Positions 11,905 to 23,838 are shown, counted from the first letter of the stretch. The stretch is 64,000 bases of DNA from Alisma plantago-aquatica (GCA_963693085.1 OY856412.1:1411091894-1411155893); one strand, 5' to 3'. The notes: generated by a model from the sequence alone, not told the origin. A program made the numbers and translations.

Positions 11905-12225
11905 TCATAGTTGACCACTCCAGGTAGTCAACCTAAACCATCTGATATTTCTCAGATACCAGAATTCCTTCCCTTGGTATTTACACATGTGTTGGTAACA
12001 CATTACATCTTCATTTTCCTTTATAAGTTGATTTATGAGTAAATCAAATTCCTTCATATATCCATTAGAATGTGGTAGAAACATCCATGCCACATCTCCT
12101 TCTTCTTTAAGCTCTGGAGATTGTTTCATAATGACTACTTGATCAGGGTAGTCAAAAAGATAACAATCTAGATATGTCATACTTTCCTTGCCTTCAATAA
12201 ATGAATACCTGGCCAGGGTATTCAA
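11905..12225 (-). CDS. Unidentified 106-codon ORF, copy 1
   Basis: Open frame between gag and the 3' LTR, where pol would normally be. It opens with TTG just after a TAA, so it has no clear ATG start; the first internal Met is in ESMTYLDCYLFDYPDQ. The product would be mixed and acidic in the middle (PELKEEGDVAW) with an aromatic-rich end (KEFWYLRNIRWFRL). No family was recognised, and it does not resemble reverse transcriptase, integrase or a chromodomain. Copies at 18788-19108 and 41498-41818 are also free of stops; copy 3 is identical at protein level and copy 2 differs by three residues, while gag in the same units has gained stops. It may be a remnant of a lost 3' ORF, an accessory ORF or chance. 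Confidence 0.35.
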   Translation of the reverse strand: MNTLARYSFIEGKESMTYLDCYLFDYPDQVVIMKQSPELKEEGDVAWMFLPHSNGYMKEFDLLINQLIKENEDVMCYQHMCKYQGKEFWYLRNIRWFRLTTWSGQL

Positions 12226-12602
12226 GAACTGAAATTAGGTAGTATGTATTTGTTTTATATTATGTTTCATATTCTATTTTCATTACTAGGTATCTTAGTT
12301 TTTACATCTTTTCCCTTTTCTGCATGAAAAGAGAAATTTTCAACATATAAGAGAATATTAAACTGAACATAAGTTTTCATCCTTCTTATCTCTTCCTCAT
12401 GTCCTTAAAGGATTATACAGATGATCTGAACAACAACTATTTTTCTTATAGTAGAAAACATAAGGTAGCTCAAAATAGAAAGTTCTATCTTTACAAGTCT
12501 ACCTTTAACAAGATAACAAGCATCTTATCTGTCCCAAAACATGAACTTAGTTGTTATTTATTATTGCCTTTGTCCTCTACTACCAGAAGTAGATGGACCA
12601 AA

Positions 12603-13652
12603 CTATGACACTTGTCTTCGTCCTCCATCATCTACCCCACCGGACTGAGGTCCTTGTGGGTTTTGCAGATTATGCCTTGATTGTTGGGTCATCTCACTGT
12701 TTCTCCTTGGACATTGTTGTCTAAAATGTCCTAGTTGTCCACATTTATGACAAGCTCGACCCCAACTTGATGACCTCTGCACAGCTGTACTATATTGTGG
12801 TTGGACTGGTGAAGATTTTGGTTGTCTGCTGCCACTACTCATTGGTCCCGGTGACTGTGTAGACTTTCTTTTGAGGTTTGTCTCGTGTTTCTTTATCGTA
12901 GATCTCTCTATCCTCCGTATAGACTCTACAAATGTGGCAAACCTCTCCCTACTTTCTAGGGCAGATGCTGGGATGGACATCTCAGCATTCAATCCTTTCT
13001 CAAAATGTCGAATCTTTTCCTCCTCAGTAGTAGCCATCTGGGGGCAAAATCGTAAAAGTTCCATGAACTTAACCTCATATTCACTTATTGACATGGCTCC
13101 CTGTCGTATTTTCTCAAATTGTGAGATCTTTTCATCTAAATAAGTCTTTGGAAAATACTTATTGACAAATTCTCGACGGAATTCCTCCCATCCAACCTCT
13201 TTATCATTCCTTTTTATTTCTTCTATAGCCCACCAGTGTCCAGCACTACCTTTCAAAAGGTACACCGCATGATTAACTTTGTCAGCCTCTGGGATACTAA
13301 GAATCTTAAAGGCTTTTTCTAATTCAGTGAGCCAGAGATCAGCATCTGCTGGGTCAGATGTTCCAGCGTATTCTATGGCTCCTACATGACATAGTCATTC
13401 AAAGGTCTTACCAGATCCATATCCCTCATTGGGAACTGGTGCCCTAGGTGCCGGTGCTGGCATCCTGTCTGTTATATACCTCATTGTAGTCATGAGTTCC
13501 CCAAAAAGATTATGAGCATCTGGGTTTCCTCTCATGATTTCATCAGCATGAGGATTTTCAGGCGCTGGTTCCTCCCTTACCTGATCCCTTGCACCTCCCT
13601 CTGGTGCAGCAACATTGCTCTCAACAACGTATTCTTCATGTCTTTCAGACAT
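12603..13652 (-). pseudogene. Ty3/gypsy gag pseudogene, copy 1
   Basis: Gag (nucleocapsid/capsid) of the array family. The ATG at 13652 starts MSERHEEYVVES; an in-frame TGA at 13395-13397 stops it after 85 codons. The frame then continues through the retrotransposon gag domain (GSAGHWWAIEEIKR, FRREFVNKYFPKTYLDEK, ISEYEVKFMELLRFCP) and one CCHC zinc knuckle (CHKCGQLGHFRQQC) to a TAG at 12603-12605, which is earlier than the end in copies 2 and 3. The domain type fits plant Tekay-like chromoviruses. The early TGA is shared by all three copies, so it was present before the array expanded. Confidence 0.85.
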
Positions 13653-13758
13653 CTTAAGTTATAAATCTTCTTCTGCATAAGCAGAAGACACTATAAGATA
13701 CACTTAGAACATACTCGATACCTTAGTCCTATGTCTCTGTAGACTCAGCGAACCTAGA

Positions 13759-13770
13759 GCTCTGATACCA
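13759..13770 (-). other. Primer-binding site, internal region 1
   Basis: Minus strand TGGTATCAGAGC (initiator tRNA-Met type), four bases (ATTG) from the LTR2 edge. Identical sites lie at 31879-31890 and 43352-43363 in the other units. Confidence 0.85.
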
Positions 13771-13774
13771 CAAT

Positions 13775-16700
13775 TGTAACAACGTCGATCGGACAAACGT
13801 TATTAACTAAGCAGAAGCAATCACTAACAACGGATTACCAAAAATCACTAAAAATTAAAACTTTTTGCAAAAAGATCCACACATAGGAAATCTTTTTCTT
13901 CAAGAACCAAAGTATAACATTTACATTCTGTTTCAAAGTACATGTCTTGCACTATCTCTTCTCGAGATTACAACATCAGCTGTCTCAAGACATAATATAT
14001 GCACAACATATAACTTTGAGGCATCAAGCCAAAAATCTCAGATCGATTCGTTAAAACACTAACTATAAACTTCGAGGACCTGAGAGTACAGAGACGACAC
14101 ATAGGACTTCTATCTACATGACACGACAGACAGTACACTCAACCTGAGCTGTCACTGCTGTCCCTGTTGTTGCTGATGTTCTTCCTCTGCACGATATTCT
14201 CACTTTCCTCCTTGCTTGTCCACCTAAAAACATTGGATCCCACGGGGGTGAGACAATTGTAAATTGTCCCAGCGGGAGATATAACTCTCCGCCAAAACAT
14301 TATTATTGCAGTTTAAAGATATGGAACTGAGCAGAGGATAAGCAGTTTAAAGCATTCTCGTCTTAAAGCATTGTAACTATTCATGATAGAATAATAGAAC
14401 AACTATTCTCTTAATAAGGAATAGGAAAAACATGTATATCATTTATCCTCCATATTATACCATCATGTCAAACTTCTCTTGTGACACTCATTATCTTGAT
14501 ATGTCACCCATGAGACATTCTTGTTTCAACTTATTGGACTTAGCCAATCTGCTAAACAGATTTTTGGTTATTTTGGACATGAGAGTGTACATCATCATGT
14601 CTTATTCAGGCATTGGTCTATACCAATCCTATATAAATATTCTAGGCATTGGATTACACCAATCCTATGCAACTAGTACAAGCATTAGACTTATATTATT
14701 CCTGTGTATCCATTCTAGGTATTGAACTATGTCAATCATGTGCAACCATTCCAGGTATTGATCTATGTCAATCCTGTGCAACTATTCCAGGTATTGATCT
14801 ATGTCAATCCTGTGCAACTATTCCAGGTATTGGGATTTAGCCAATCCTGTACATTCCAGGTATTGGGAGTTAGCCAATCCTGTGTTATTATTCTAGGTAT
14901 TGGGATTTAACCAATCCTGTGCATTCTAGGTATTGAGAGTTAGCCAATCCTGTGTTATCATTCCAGGTATTGGGATTTAACCAATCCTGTGCATTCCAGG
15001 TATTGGGATTTAACCAATCCTGTGTTATCATTCCAGGTATTGGGAGTTAGCCAATCCTATATTATCATTCCAGGTATTGGGAGTTAGCCAATCCTGTGAC
15101 ACTATTCCAGATATTGGAGTTTAACCAATCCTGTGCAGATGTTATTCCAGGTATTAGACTATGCTAGTCCTGTGCAACTATTCCAGGTATCCAAATAGAT
15201 TGATCAACGGAACCTTCAACTACACTGGGTATCCATTTGGATTAGTCAATTGAGTCTTTAATATCATTGGGTACTCAATTGAATCAACCCATTGTTCCTT
15301 TAAATACATTAGGTACTCAATTGGGTTAACCAATTGATCCTTCAATTGTATTAGGCATTCGATTGGATTAACCAAATTTAACCACAAACGGTTTGAAATC
15401 ATTTAAGCAAAAAGCTTTGAAACCGCATGAACTTGAAACCGCATGAGTCTCAAACGGTTTGAGACCGTTTGGTCTCAAACGGTCTTGAGACCATTTGGAC
15501 CCAAATGGTCTTGAGACCATTTGGTCCAAACCTCTCAAAACCACATGGACCAAAGAGTCAATTAAGACTTCAACAACACTCAATTCCAATCTATGGAATC
15601 TCAACCAATTGGATCATCAACTCAATCATCAATTGAGTCATGAACTCATACCTTAATTAGAACTTCAATTAGGGTCTGATCTCAATGGAATTAGGGTTTA
15701 TAAACACCAATTAGAGCTTTGAAGTTGATCATCAATCAAGCTACTAATTATGTTTCAATTGATTGCATTGGATCTTCAACCATTGAATTCATGGAACCAA
15801 TCATCAATTGGACCTATGCTCATACTTCAATTGAGTTTAGTAGGTCAACCTTCAACTGATTTGACCCTCAATTGAACCTCACTTGGTCATCAATTAGGGT
15901 TTGATTCAATTGGATTAGGGTTTAGAATCGATGATTCAACAACACTCATCAATGCAAGATTGTTTACTTTGAAACTTTTGAACCATCATCCAAATTGGGT
16001 ATGACCTGACCCCAAACGGTCTTGAGGTCGTTTGGATGACCTCCAAGAGATCTTGAGACCGTTTTCCCATCATATCACTCAAATCCAAGCCATCCAATTA
16101 AGGTTTGGATCATGGGATTGATCACCAAATCAACATTGCATTGTATATCAGCTTGGTACCTTTAGACCTTCAAACACCTAACCATACTCAACCCTAGACC
16201 TCCAAACAGTCTTTTTTGACCACCAAACGGTCTTGAGACCGTTTGTATGAGCTCAAAACGGTCTTGAGACCGTTTGGCTCATCCAACCTTTGGATTCTAG
16301 TGAAATTTCATCAAGGTTTGGTCTATCGAGTTGATCAACAATCAGCACTTAATTACAATATGATTTGGTACCTTTAGACCTTAAATTGGTCAACTATACT
16401 TGACCCCAGACCTCCAAACGGTCTTGGGGTGACCCCCAAACGGTATTGAGACCGTTTGGGTGATCCTCAAACGGTCTTGAAACCGTTTGGGCTAATCAAC
16501 CCAAAATCTCTAATTAACTCATTGGAATCTCAGCACTGATTTCAATTGGGGTTTGCCCAATTGATTAGCCTTCAACTCATGACTCGTTTGGAATTAATCC
16601 ATCAAATTTGGTGAGTCATTAACCAACATCATTAGGAACAGTAATACCAAACGGTCAACGTTTGGTCAACCATCTCAAACGGTCTTGAGACCGTTTTCCC

Positions 16701-18585
16701 AAAAAGTTCAATTATATCAGATTGATAATCAGCACTTAATCCAATTAGGTTTGCCTAATTGATTAACCTTCAACTCACGATTCCTTGGGAGTTAATCCCT
16801 CAAATGTGGAGGGTCATCAACCAACATAATTATGAACAGGAATCCCAAATGGTCAACGCTTGGTCAACTCACTCAAATGGTCTTGAAACCGTTTTCCCAA
16901 ACAGGTCAAGTTAATCAGGTTGAAAATCAGCATTTAATTCAATTCAATTTTCCTAATTGATTGGCCTTCAACCTACGATTCCTTTGGAGTTAAACCCTCA
17001 AATTTGGTGGGTCATTATCCTACATAATTAGGAACAAAATTCCCAAACGTTCAACGCTTGTTCAACCATCTCAAACGGTCTTGAAACCGTTTGCTCCCAA
17101 ATGGTTTCAAACTGTTTGCCTTTAAACGGTTTGCTGAAACCGCATAGCCAATCAAATTAAAATGATTTGGAATAGCTATCAAAACCGTTTGGGTTGATAC
17201 TTTTCTTTGCATAAGCATCTAGGATGATGTCATAATCCCCTTCCTTCGAACAACCAAAAACAGCAACCGTTTTTGATGGAAATTGCAGCAAAGAAACAAG
17301 AGTGTAGCAATTTAAAGAAAACAATCAACAAAGTATAGAGAATTGATGCAATATCAATGATTAAGGGTTTGAGTTATAAAACCCGCCTCAAATCTGATCT
17401 CCAAGCTCCAAGCTACACGGCTCTAATGGTGGATGAAGCTTCTCCAACTATTCCAAGGCTCAACTTCAAGATTTGGAGTGAAATGATCGGCTAGAATTGA
17501 AGATTGAGTGAAGAAATGAAGGAATTACACATTATTTTATGATTTTCACCATGAAATCATGAAGAACGAAGATCAAAGGCTTACCAACAGGTTGGGTACG
17601 TGATCCCTGCTGTCCTTAGCCTTATTGGTTGGTTTTTCAAGCAAGGAGAATAAGTGGGGTCGTAAAAGCCTTTCATTTGGCTTGGAAAATGTACTTTTAT
17701 AAGAAAATTGAGGATAGAGAAGATACTTTATAAAAGTCTTTTAATTCCAAAATTGTTGCCACCACTTCCCCCTTGGTTTCTTGCATGCAAGGGCATCTCT
17801 ATCCCCACCGAACTCCCTTCCATTATCCATGAATTAAGGGAAAAGAAAATAAGCACCTTAATGCTTATTATATTAATATCCCATATGTGAGTGGAAATTA
17901 CTTTCCTTTATAATAAGGTGAGTGGAGTTTCACCTCCTTTAGATATTTTCGTTCCTTATCTTGGAAAAAGAACGTCCATCCTTATTCAAAATCAACCAAT
18001 AACATTTTGGTTGAAGGCCCTTTAATTAATACATTCATTTTTGCCCTAAATTGAATTAGGGTTTCACTTAAGATTAAATCTTGATTATTTTAATATCAAG
18101 ATTCTCTCTCCTCCAACTTAATTCAAATGAGATGCCCCTCTCATTTTATTTGCTCTACATGATGCCAAGAAACATTAAGGACCTTATTGAAGTGGTAATT
18201 TGCATATCAAATCCTAGGTTTTTGGGTAAATTGCACATTACACCAAAACTAGGTTTTAATGCACAACATTGCTTTACAAGCTTAATCTTGGTGCCCAAGC
18301 TTGTGAAAGTCCTACCACTATATCATATTCATTCTTATGATGTCTCAACATCAGAGGAACCTCTTATCATGCAACATTTGCAAGTTGATCCCTCAACTTG
18401 GGTAATTTGCACTTTAGTCCAAAATAAGCAAACATTGCTTCAACATTGTTCAAACAGGACCAAAATTGAAACATAAGTTTCTCATGAGCCCTAATTACTT
18501 TTCACAAGATAGGATTAATCATATAATCAACTTTCTTAATCAAAACACCTAGGGTTAAAGCATAACCCAGGTCAGGGATGTTACA
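13775..18585 (-). mobile_element. LTR2 of array (4811 bp, internal deletion)
   Basis: Same ends as LTR1. At 15190 the sequence jumps from the CCAAT-unit array (TTCCAGGTAT) straight to CCAAATAGATTGATCAA, which in LTR1 is about 1.05 kb further on (near 8264). Both breakpoints contain AGGTAT, so the loss looks like a deletion at a 6-base microhomology. The TTAGGGTTT-rich region 7250-8260 of LTR1 is what is missing. Confidence 0.88.
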
Positions 18586-18787
18586 AATTATAAACCCCTA
18601 ACAAGGATTTCATCCTCGAAATCCCAGATAAAGGAAACAGATATCATTCATTCACCATATCAACATGTCTCTTCATAATACCTCATTGTTATGGAGACAT
18701 CATACATTCTTTATTAATATTATGTTTATGCAAAGCATAAACCCCTAACATATGATGTTCATATCATTTTATATAATTAGACTGATT

Positions 18788-19108
18788 TCATAGTTGACCA
18801 CTCAAGGTAGTCAACCTAAACCATCTGATATTTCTCAGATACCAGAATTCCTTCCCTTGGTATTTACACATGTGTTGGTAACACATTACATCTTCATTTT
18901 CCTTTATAAGTTGATTTATGAGTAAATCAAATTCCTTCATATATCCATTAGAATGTGGTAGAAACATCCATGCCACATCTCCTTCTTCTTTAAGCTCTGA
19001 AGATTGTTTCATAATGACTACTTGATCAGGGTAGTCAAAAAGATAACAATCTAGATATGTCATACTTACCTTGCCTTCAATAAATGAATACCTGGCCAGG
19101 GTATTCAA
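18788..19108 (-). CDS. Unidentified 106-codon ORF, copy 2
   Basis: Second copy of the ORF described at 11905-12225, same length and no stops. Three residue changes are visible (KVSMTYL, SSELK and TLSGQL against KESMTYL, SPELK and TWSGQL). It is now separated from its gag by the copia insertion. Confidence 0.3.
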   Translation of the reverse strand: MNTLARYSFIEGKVSMTYLDCYLFDYPDQVVIMKQSSELKEEGDVAWMFLPHSNGYMKEFDLLINQLIKENEDVMCYQHMCKYQGKEFWYLRNIRWFRLTTLSGQL

Positions 19109-19305
19109 GAACTGAAATTAGGTAGTATGCATTTGTTTTATATTATGTTTCAGATTCTATTTTCATTACTAGGTATCTTAGTTTTTACATCTTTTCCCTT
19201 TTCTGCATGAAAAGAGAAATTTTCAACATATAAGAGAATATTAAACTGAACATAAGTTTTCATCCTTCTTATCTCTTCCTCATATCCTTAAAGGATTATA
19301 CAGAT

Positions 19306-19310
19306 GATCT
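19306..19310. repeat. Target-site duplication GATCT of copia insertion (left)
   Basis: GATCT before the element is repeated at 30543-30547. The uninterrupted site in internal regions 1 and 3 reads CAGATGATCTGAACAAC. Confidence 0.9.
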
Positions 19311-20839
19311 TGTTGGATCGATGGGCTCTAGAGGGGGGTGAATAGAGCTACACACACTTCACAAAATCGATTAGACCGCCAATTTAATTTGAGTGCAAAA
19401 AACTAATGCAAGTAGCAATTTGATATCCTATTATAGCATACAAAGCAAGGATAAGAGATAATGAATATCATGCACTTGGACAGGTGGTTTAGAGTGGTTC
19501 CACGTCCTAAACTTAGGAGCGATGTCAGTCCACTACCTAGAGTTGGTTAGACTCTAGGATTTGCAACTTAGTCCTCTTATATATCACGATAAGATTATAA
19601 GAAACATAAACCACACAACCAAGGGCTTAATTACACAAGCTAAGATCTTCTACCTATCTAAGGACTTACCCACAAAGCGAGATTCTTCAGCCTTCTACAA
19701 AGGACTTACCCAATCTCACCTTTGTCTTCAGCCTTGCAGGAATTACCTATCTTGCTTGAGCTTGCCTTGTACCTCTCCTTCACTTGGAGAGCTTGCCCAC
19801 GTTTTCCCTTCACCAAGGGAGCTGGAGCAACGATCAATCTTCACTCTTGAAGATCAGCAACACATCTTCTCCTTCACTCGGAGAAGAACAGCATCAACTC
19901 CTCTTTCACTCGGAGAAGTAGCTTCAATCAATCTTCTATTTGATTTGGAGGTGGGAAGAAAGAAAGGAGAGCTTTACATAGCACAAAGGATAGCTCTCAT
20001 ACACAAGGACCTATCTCACTCATGAAATTGTCTTGAAGGTAGAGAGAGAAAGGGGGTCAAGGGCTTGGAACACTCTCAACTAAGCTAGAACCAAGTTTGC
20101 AATGGAAGAGCAGCTTGGAATGAAGTCCAAGGGGTTCTATTTATAGTTGAGGGTGGCCCATTATGTTGTGGGACACTTGGGTACATAAGTGGTCATTTTT
20201 CCTTCTAGAAAACGGCTATATTTTTGCCCAAAACAATTCACCAACGGTCATATTACTTTTTCTGCAAACTCCGTACAGTGCAATCGGTCGAGTATCAATG
20301 GGTGTAACTCGACCGATCAGGTAGCAGGCAATCCGATGTTGAATTGATCGGTCGAGTTTGTCCTGAGGAAACTCAACCGACCATTCCAACTGGAATTGGC
20401 CTACTACCCAATCGGTCGAGTTCTGTGAGTGCACAACTCGACCGATTGCAATCTTCAGAAAATCGACTCAGGATGATCGGTCGAGTTTCAGGGTGGGAAA
20501 CTCGACCGACCAAGTGCCTGAAATGGATTTTCTAATTTGCAATAAAAGTGATTATTACTTGGTGAATTTTGTCCCAAACATTTTTCTCTTCTAAGTTACA
20601 AGCATATTCATCGTTACAAGTGATTACATTTATGTTCTAAGGTGATTTACATGGAAATCCTAAATTGCACACTTGTAGTCAATTTGGCTTGCACTTGGCC
20701 CATTCTAGGGCTTGTATATGTGATCCTTTTCATGTACCTAATGTCTGCAAACAATCTTTAACGCACATGTTAGATACATATGAATGGAATGGTTAAGTCA
20801 TTATCAAAATATAGGTAATGTACAACCTCTAGGTCAACA
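19311..20839 (-). mobile_element. 3' LTR of copia element (1529 bp)
   Basis: On the minus strand it runs TGTTGACCTAGAGG ... CGATCCAACA. It contains four hairpin-forming inverted repeats with arms ATCGGTCGAGTT and AACTCGACCGAT at about 20283-20318, 20346-20381, 20410-20446 and 20475-20512. The frame at 19561-20025 lies in the LTR and has no recognisable product. Confidence 0.92.
20283..20512. repeat. Four ATCGGTCGAGTT/AACTCGACCGAT palindromes
   Basis: Four inverted repeats with 11-12-base arms and 10-13-base loops in 230 bp; the right LTR has the same four (about 29985-30213). Clustered palindromes with a CGG core are described as conserved LTR motifs of Sireviruses; that comparison is from general knowledge, not from a search. 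Confidence 0.85.
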
Positions 20840-20855
20840 TTCTCCCCCTTTTTGA
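20840..20855 (-). other. Polypurine tract next to 3' LTR
   Basis: Minus strand CAAAAAGGGGGAGAA ends exactly at the LTR start, the plus-strand priming site. A near copy, with its flank, lies at about 21149-21165, and another short purine run at 20954-20962. Repeated polypurine tracts upstream of the 3' LTR are a Sirevirus trait. Confidence 0.8.
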
Positions 20856-21550
20856 CAATGACAAACCATTCCTCAAACATATTGAAAAGGATAAGAAAAT
20901 TAAACCTTTGCCTTGTGAATTAGGGAGATTCATGATAAGAACAATTAGAATTGCTCCCCCTCAATCTATGCTTCCTCTCACCTGTATGTTAGGTTTTCTA
21001 TACATAGCAAAACCAATATCCATGTAATATGTAATCCCTTTTATGTCATATGATCAATCAGCAAATTTACAAGAAAAGGATCACTTAGGCAAGAAAGCAA
21101 TAGTAAAACACAAACAACAATATGATTGAGTCTCAAATCATGAGATATATCTCCCCCTTTTGACATTATCAAAAAGGAAGGGGGGTAGAAGAGAAAAAAA
21201 ACAAGGTCCTCTCCAAGACTCAACCACATATACATGCAAAAGATAATAGACAACATAGTAAAGGCATATAACATACAACCACAATGGAGAAACATACAAT
21301 CCAAGTCAGAATCAAAATATAGCTCATCAAACACCAATCATAAGATAACACAGATGAAATAGCTAAAGTAGATAGCAATGATATTCCAACTCAGACATAT
21401 GTTCTCATAAGCGACTACAACCATAAAAAGCGAGAAAACAGAGAATAAGAAAATAGTACAGCTCATACTAATGTGCCAGGATGTTGCTTATACAAAAGAG
21501 TCTAGAAAGATATATAATAGACATGCTAGACTATAATCTAAGACAACCTC

Positions 21551-23214
21551 CTAGACATCTAAGCTATCTATGTCAACTGTGTCCTCGTCATCGCCGGGGT
21601 TGTAGTCCTCATCACCATCCGAAGGCGGGGCAGTTGTGCCAGCAGCAGAACCAGCACCATCATCGCCATCCTCGGCAGAAGAACCATCACCATCAGCATC
21701 ATCAACATCCTCGTCGGCATCCTCATCGGCATCCTCAGCCTTGGCGGGCATCTCCTCGTCAGCAGGACCAAAGGAGCGACCGGGCCAGCGGGCATTCTGC
21801 TCAGCCCACGACATGCCAAGAGCTAGGAGCTCCTGGGCCTGCGGAAAGGAAGGACCAGAGTCCCCCAAGGACGTGAGCAGAGTGGCCAGGGGGCCAGCAG
21901 GAAGCGGTAGATAAGCAGGAGTAGAGATACTGGAGGGATACTGAGGTGGAGCAGCAGCGGAAGGCTCGGCAGCAAACGATGGTGGAGCAGGAAAGTAATG
22001 CTCATATGCATAGGAGGCATAAGCACTACCCGGATAAGGCTGGTATGCTGGGTAGGGTGAAGAGCAGGATAGGTTCATGGTAGACATGATCGAACACAAA
22101 TCCTGATGGAGGTGATCTTGGACCTAGCGATTGTACGCCTGTTCATGCATCATGTAACCCAGAAGGGTTTCATTTGATGCTCTGAAAGACGTACGGCTAG
22201 GGCGAGGGTGGGGCTGCGGGGGTGGAGCCTGGGTGGAGGTGGGAGGGGCACCAGAAGCAGGGGCGGAGGCAGAGGCAGAGCCAGAAGCACCAGGGGCAGG
22301 CATAGACTTTAGAAGAGTGGTTTCACTAATGCACACTCCCTTTCGAGCAACCGGGTAATGGAAGTCCGAAAAGAGTGATTTGTCAGTGGCGAATTGGAAG
22401 AGACCACTGATCAAGGCTGGATAGGGAGGGTGGGTGCCCTTGGTGTTCTTGCCTTTGTCAAAGCAGGTCATATGATGAAGAATGTAACGAGCCCACTTGA
22501 CACCTATGTTGTTCAACAAACAATACATCAAAACCGCTGTGTTTTCCGCAATATCCGTTTGATTTTGCTTTGGATGGATGTTGCAGTTAAGCACAAGGGC
22601 TAGGATGCACTTCCGGAGGTCAAGGGAGGACGAGGGAAAGGTGGACCGCTTCTTATAGGCCACGTCAGGCTTTTTCAAATATTGATGAATATCGGTAAAG
22701 TCAATTCATGATGTTTGTAAAAGGCTTCCGGGTCTAAAAGATCAAAATACTCGTCATAGCCTCGGCGCCAAGTAGTGGTTTCTTCATCTCCGGCAAGATA
22801 GAGATTGAAAGTCTCCTCAGAGAGTTGAAACCGACGATCGGCGATCATCGATGTTAGGACTATTTCGGTATTTGGCGGAGGAACAATCGAATCATAGTTC
22901 CAGCACAGATTAGCATAGAACTCGTGAACTGCTTTTGTACTAGTTAACTGATTGTTGAAGCAGTCACTCTCGATCACAAGGGCGGAAAGGTTGTGATGTG
23001 TAAGAAGCTGTGTGATGGAGTTGATATGGTTTTGAAAACGAGTTGGACCAACTAGGGGGCGGAAAGGAAAAGGAGACCTAGGAAGGAGATCCTTATACCT
23101 ATTGACAGCCTCTAGAGATACAAATGTAGTGTTATCAAAAGGAATCAACCGTTGGGTCGAGGAAGAAGCTGGGGCATTGCTAGGGGTGGGTCGTTTTCTC
23201 CTGTAGGAAGCCAT
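21551..23214 (-). pseudogene. Sirevirus third ORF (env-like), frameshifted
   Basis: ORF between pol and the 3' LTR, the position of the env-like gene of Sireviruses; its function is unproven. The likely start is the ATG at 23214 (MASYRRKRPTPS), since the frame upstream (to 23283) has only a GTG. The first part contains NRYKDLLPR and DRRFQLSEETFNLYLAGDEE, like the putative plant transposon protein domain found in such ORFs. The frame shifts near 22675, continues (KKRSTFPSSSLDLRK, GVKWARYILHHM), has an in-frame TAG at 22124-22126, then a proline- and serine-rich stretch and an acidic tail (DADEDADEDVDD) to the end at 21551. About 550 codons in total. The domain match is from memory and moderate. 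Confidence 0.7.
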
Positions 23215-23461
23215 GGAAGCAAAAGCAAGAGAAGAAAACGCGCACACAAGCAAAACGAACCTCGAAACCCAACAAGAACACACAACCGTCGCCCGGGAAG
23301 GTCAGGAGCAAGCTGCTAAGGCACCCTAGGGCTGGGAATGGGGAAGGGTTAGGGCTAGGGTGGAGAGCACGGGCCAAGAGAAGAGGAATCGGTCGGCTAT
23401 TTTCTAGTTGCAAGGGAAAATAGTCGGCCGATCCTAAGTTTTAAGTTGGCGCAGCCCGTCG

Positions 23462-23562
23462 ATCGGTCGAGTTCTGAGACAGGACAACTCGACCGATCGG
23501 TCCAATGAAGAACCACTCTCGGCTCCTGATCGGTCGAGTTTTCTGGGGTGAAACTTGACCGA
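23462..23562. repeat. Two extra LTR-type palindromes upstream of the env-like ORF
   Basis: 23462-23497 has arms ATCGGTCGAGTT and AACTCGACCGAT; 23529-23562 has the same left arm and a slightly changed right arm (AACTTGACCGA). They are outside the LTRs, in the gap between the pol end and the third ORF. Confidence 0.8.
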
Positions 23563-23838
23563 AGGTCAACCTGACCTAGCAATCTAAATCTTAGATTCTA
23601 GCCACATACAAGCCTATTAAAATTATTTTTCCATTCTATTATGCATAAATAACATACCTAGGCACATTTTGCTCATCATTGGGCACTATTTAGCGATAAA
23701 ACGCGAAATTCGATAAAAACCCAAAAACAAGCAAAAACTAGGCATATTGATTGACAAATTAAGCATAAGCAAGCATGTAGGCAACATAAGGTGAAGAATG
23801 ACATGAGCAAGCATATAGGATAGAGATCACTAGCTAGA

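Larger units (their letters stand above)
11703..13774 (-). mobile_element. Internal region 1 of array (2072 bp)
   Basis: Runs from the PBS (13759-13770) through a broken gag (13652-12603) and an unidentified 106-codon ORF (12225-11905) to the edge of the 3' LTR. There is no protease, reverse transcriptase, RNase H or integrase sequence. The polypurine tract next to the LTR is poor: the minus strand reads TTAGGGGTTTATAATT before TGTAACA. A gag-only element with LTRs almost three times its internal length resembles the non-autonomous LARD and TR-GAG classes. Confidence 0.85.

Noticed and set aside
19561..20025. 154-codon frame in the copia LTR (also 29264-29791)
   Set aside because: Lies antisense to the element in the LTR, with no recognised family and no ATG start at the called position; its presence twice reflects the two LTRs.
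21481..21914. Histidine- or serine-rich frames on the plus strand
   Set aside because: Shadows of the acidic tail of the env-like ORF on the opposite strand.
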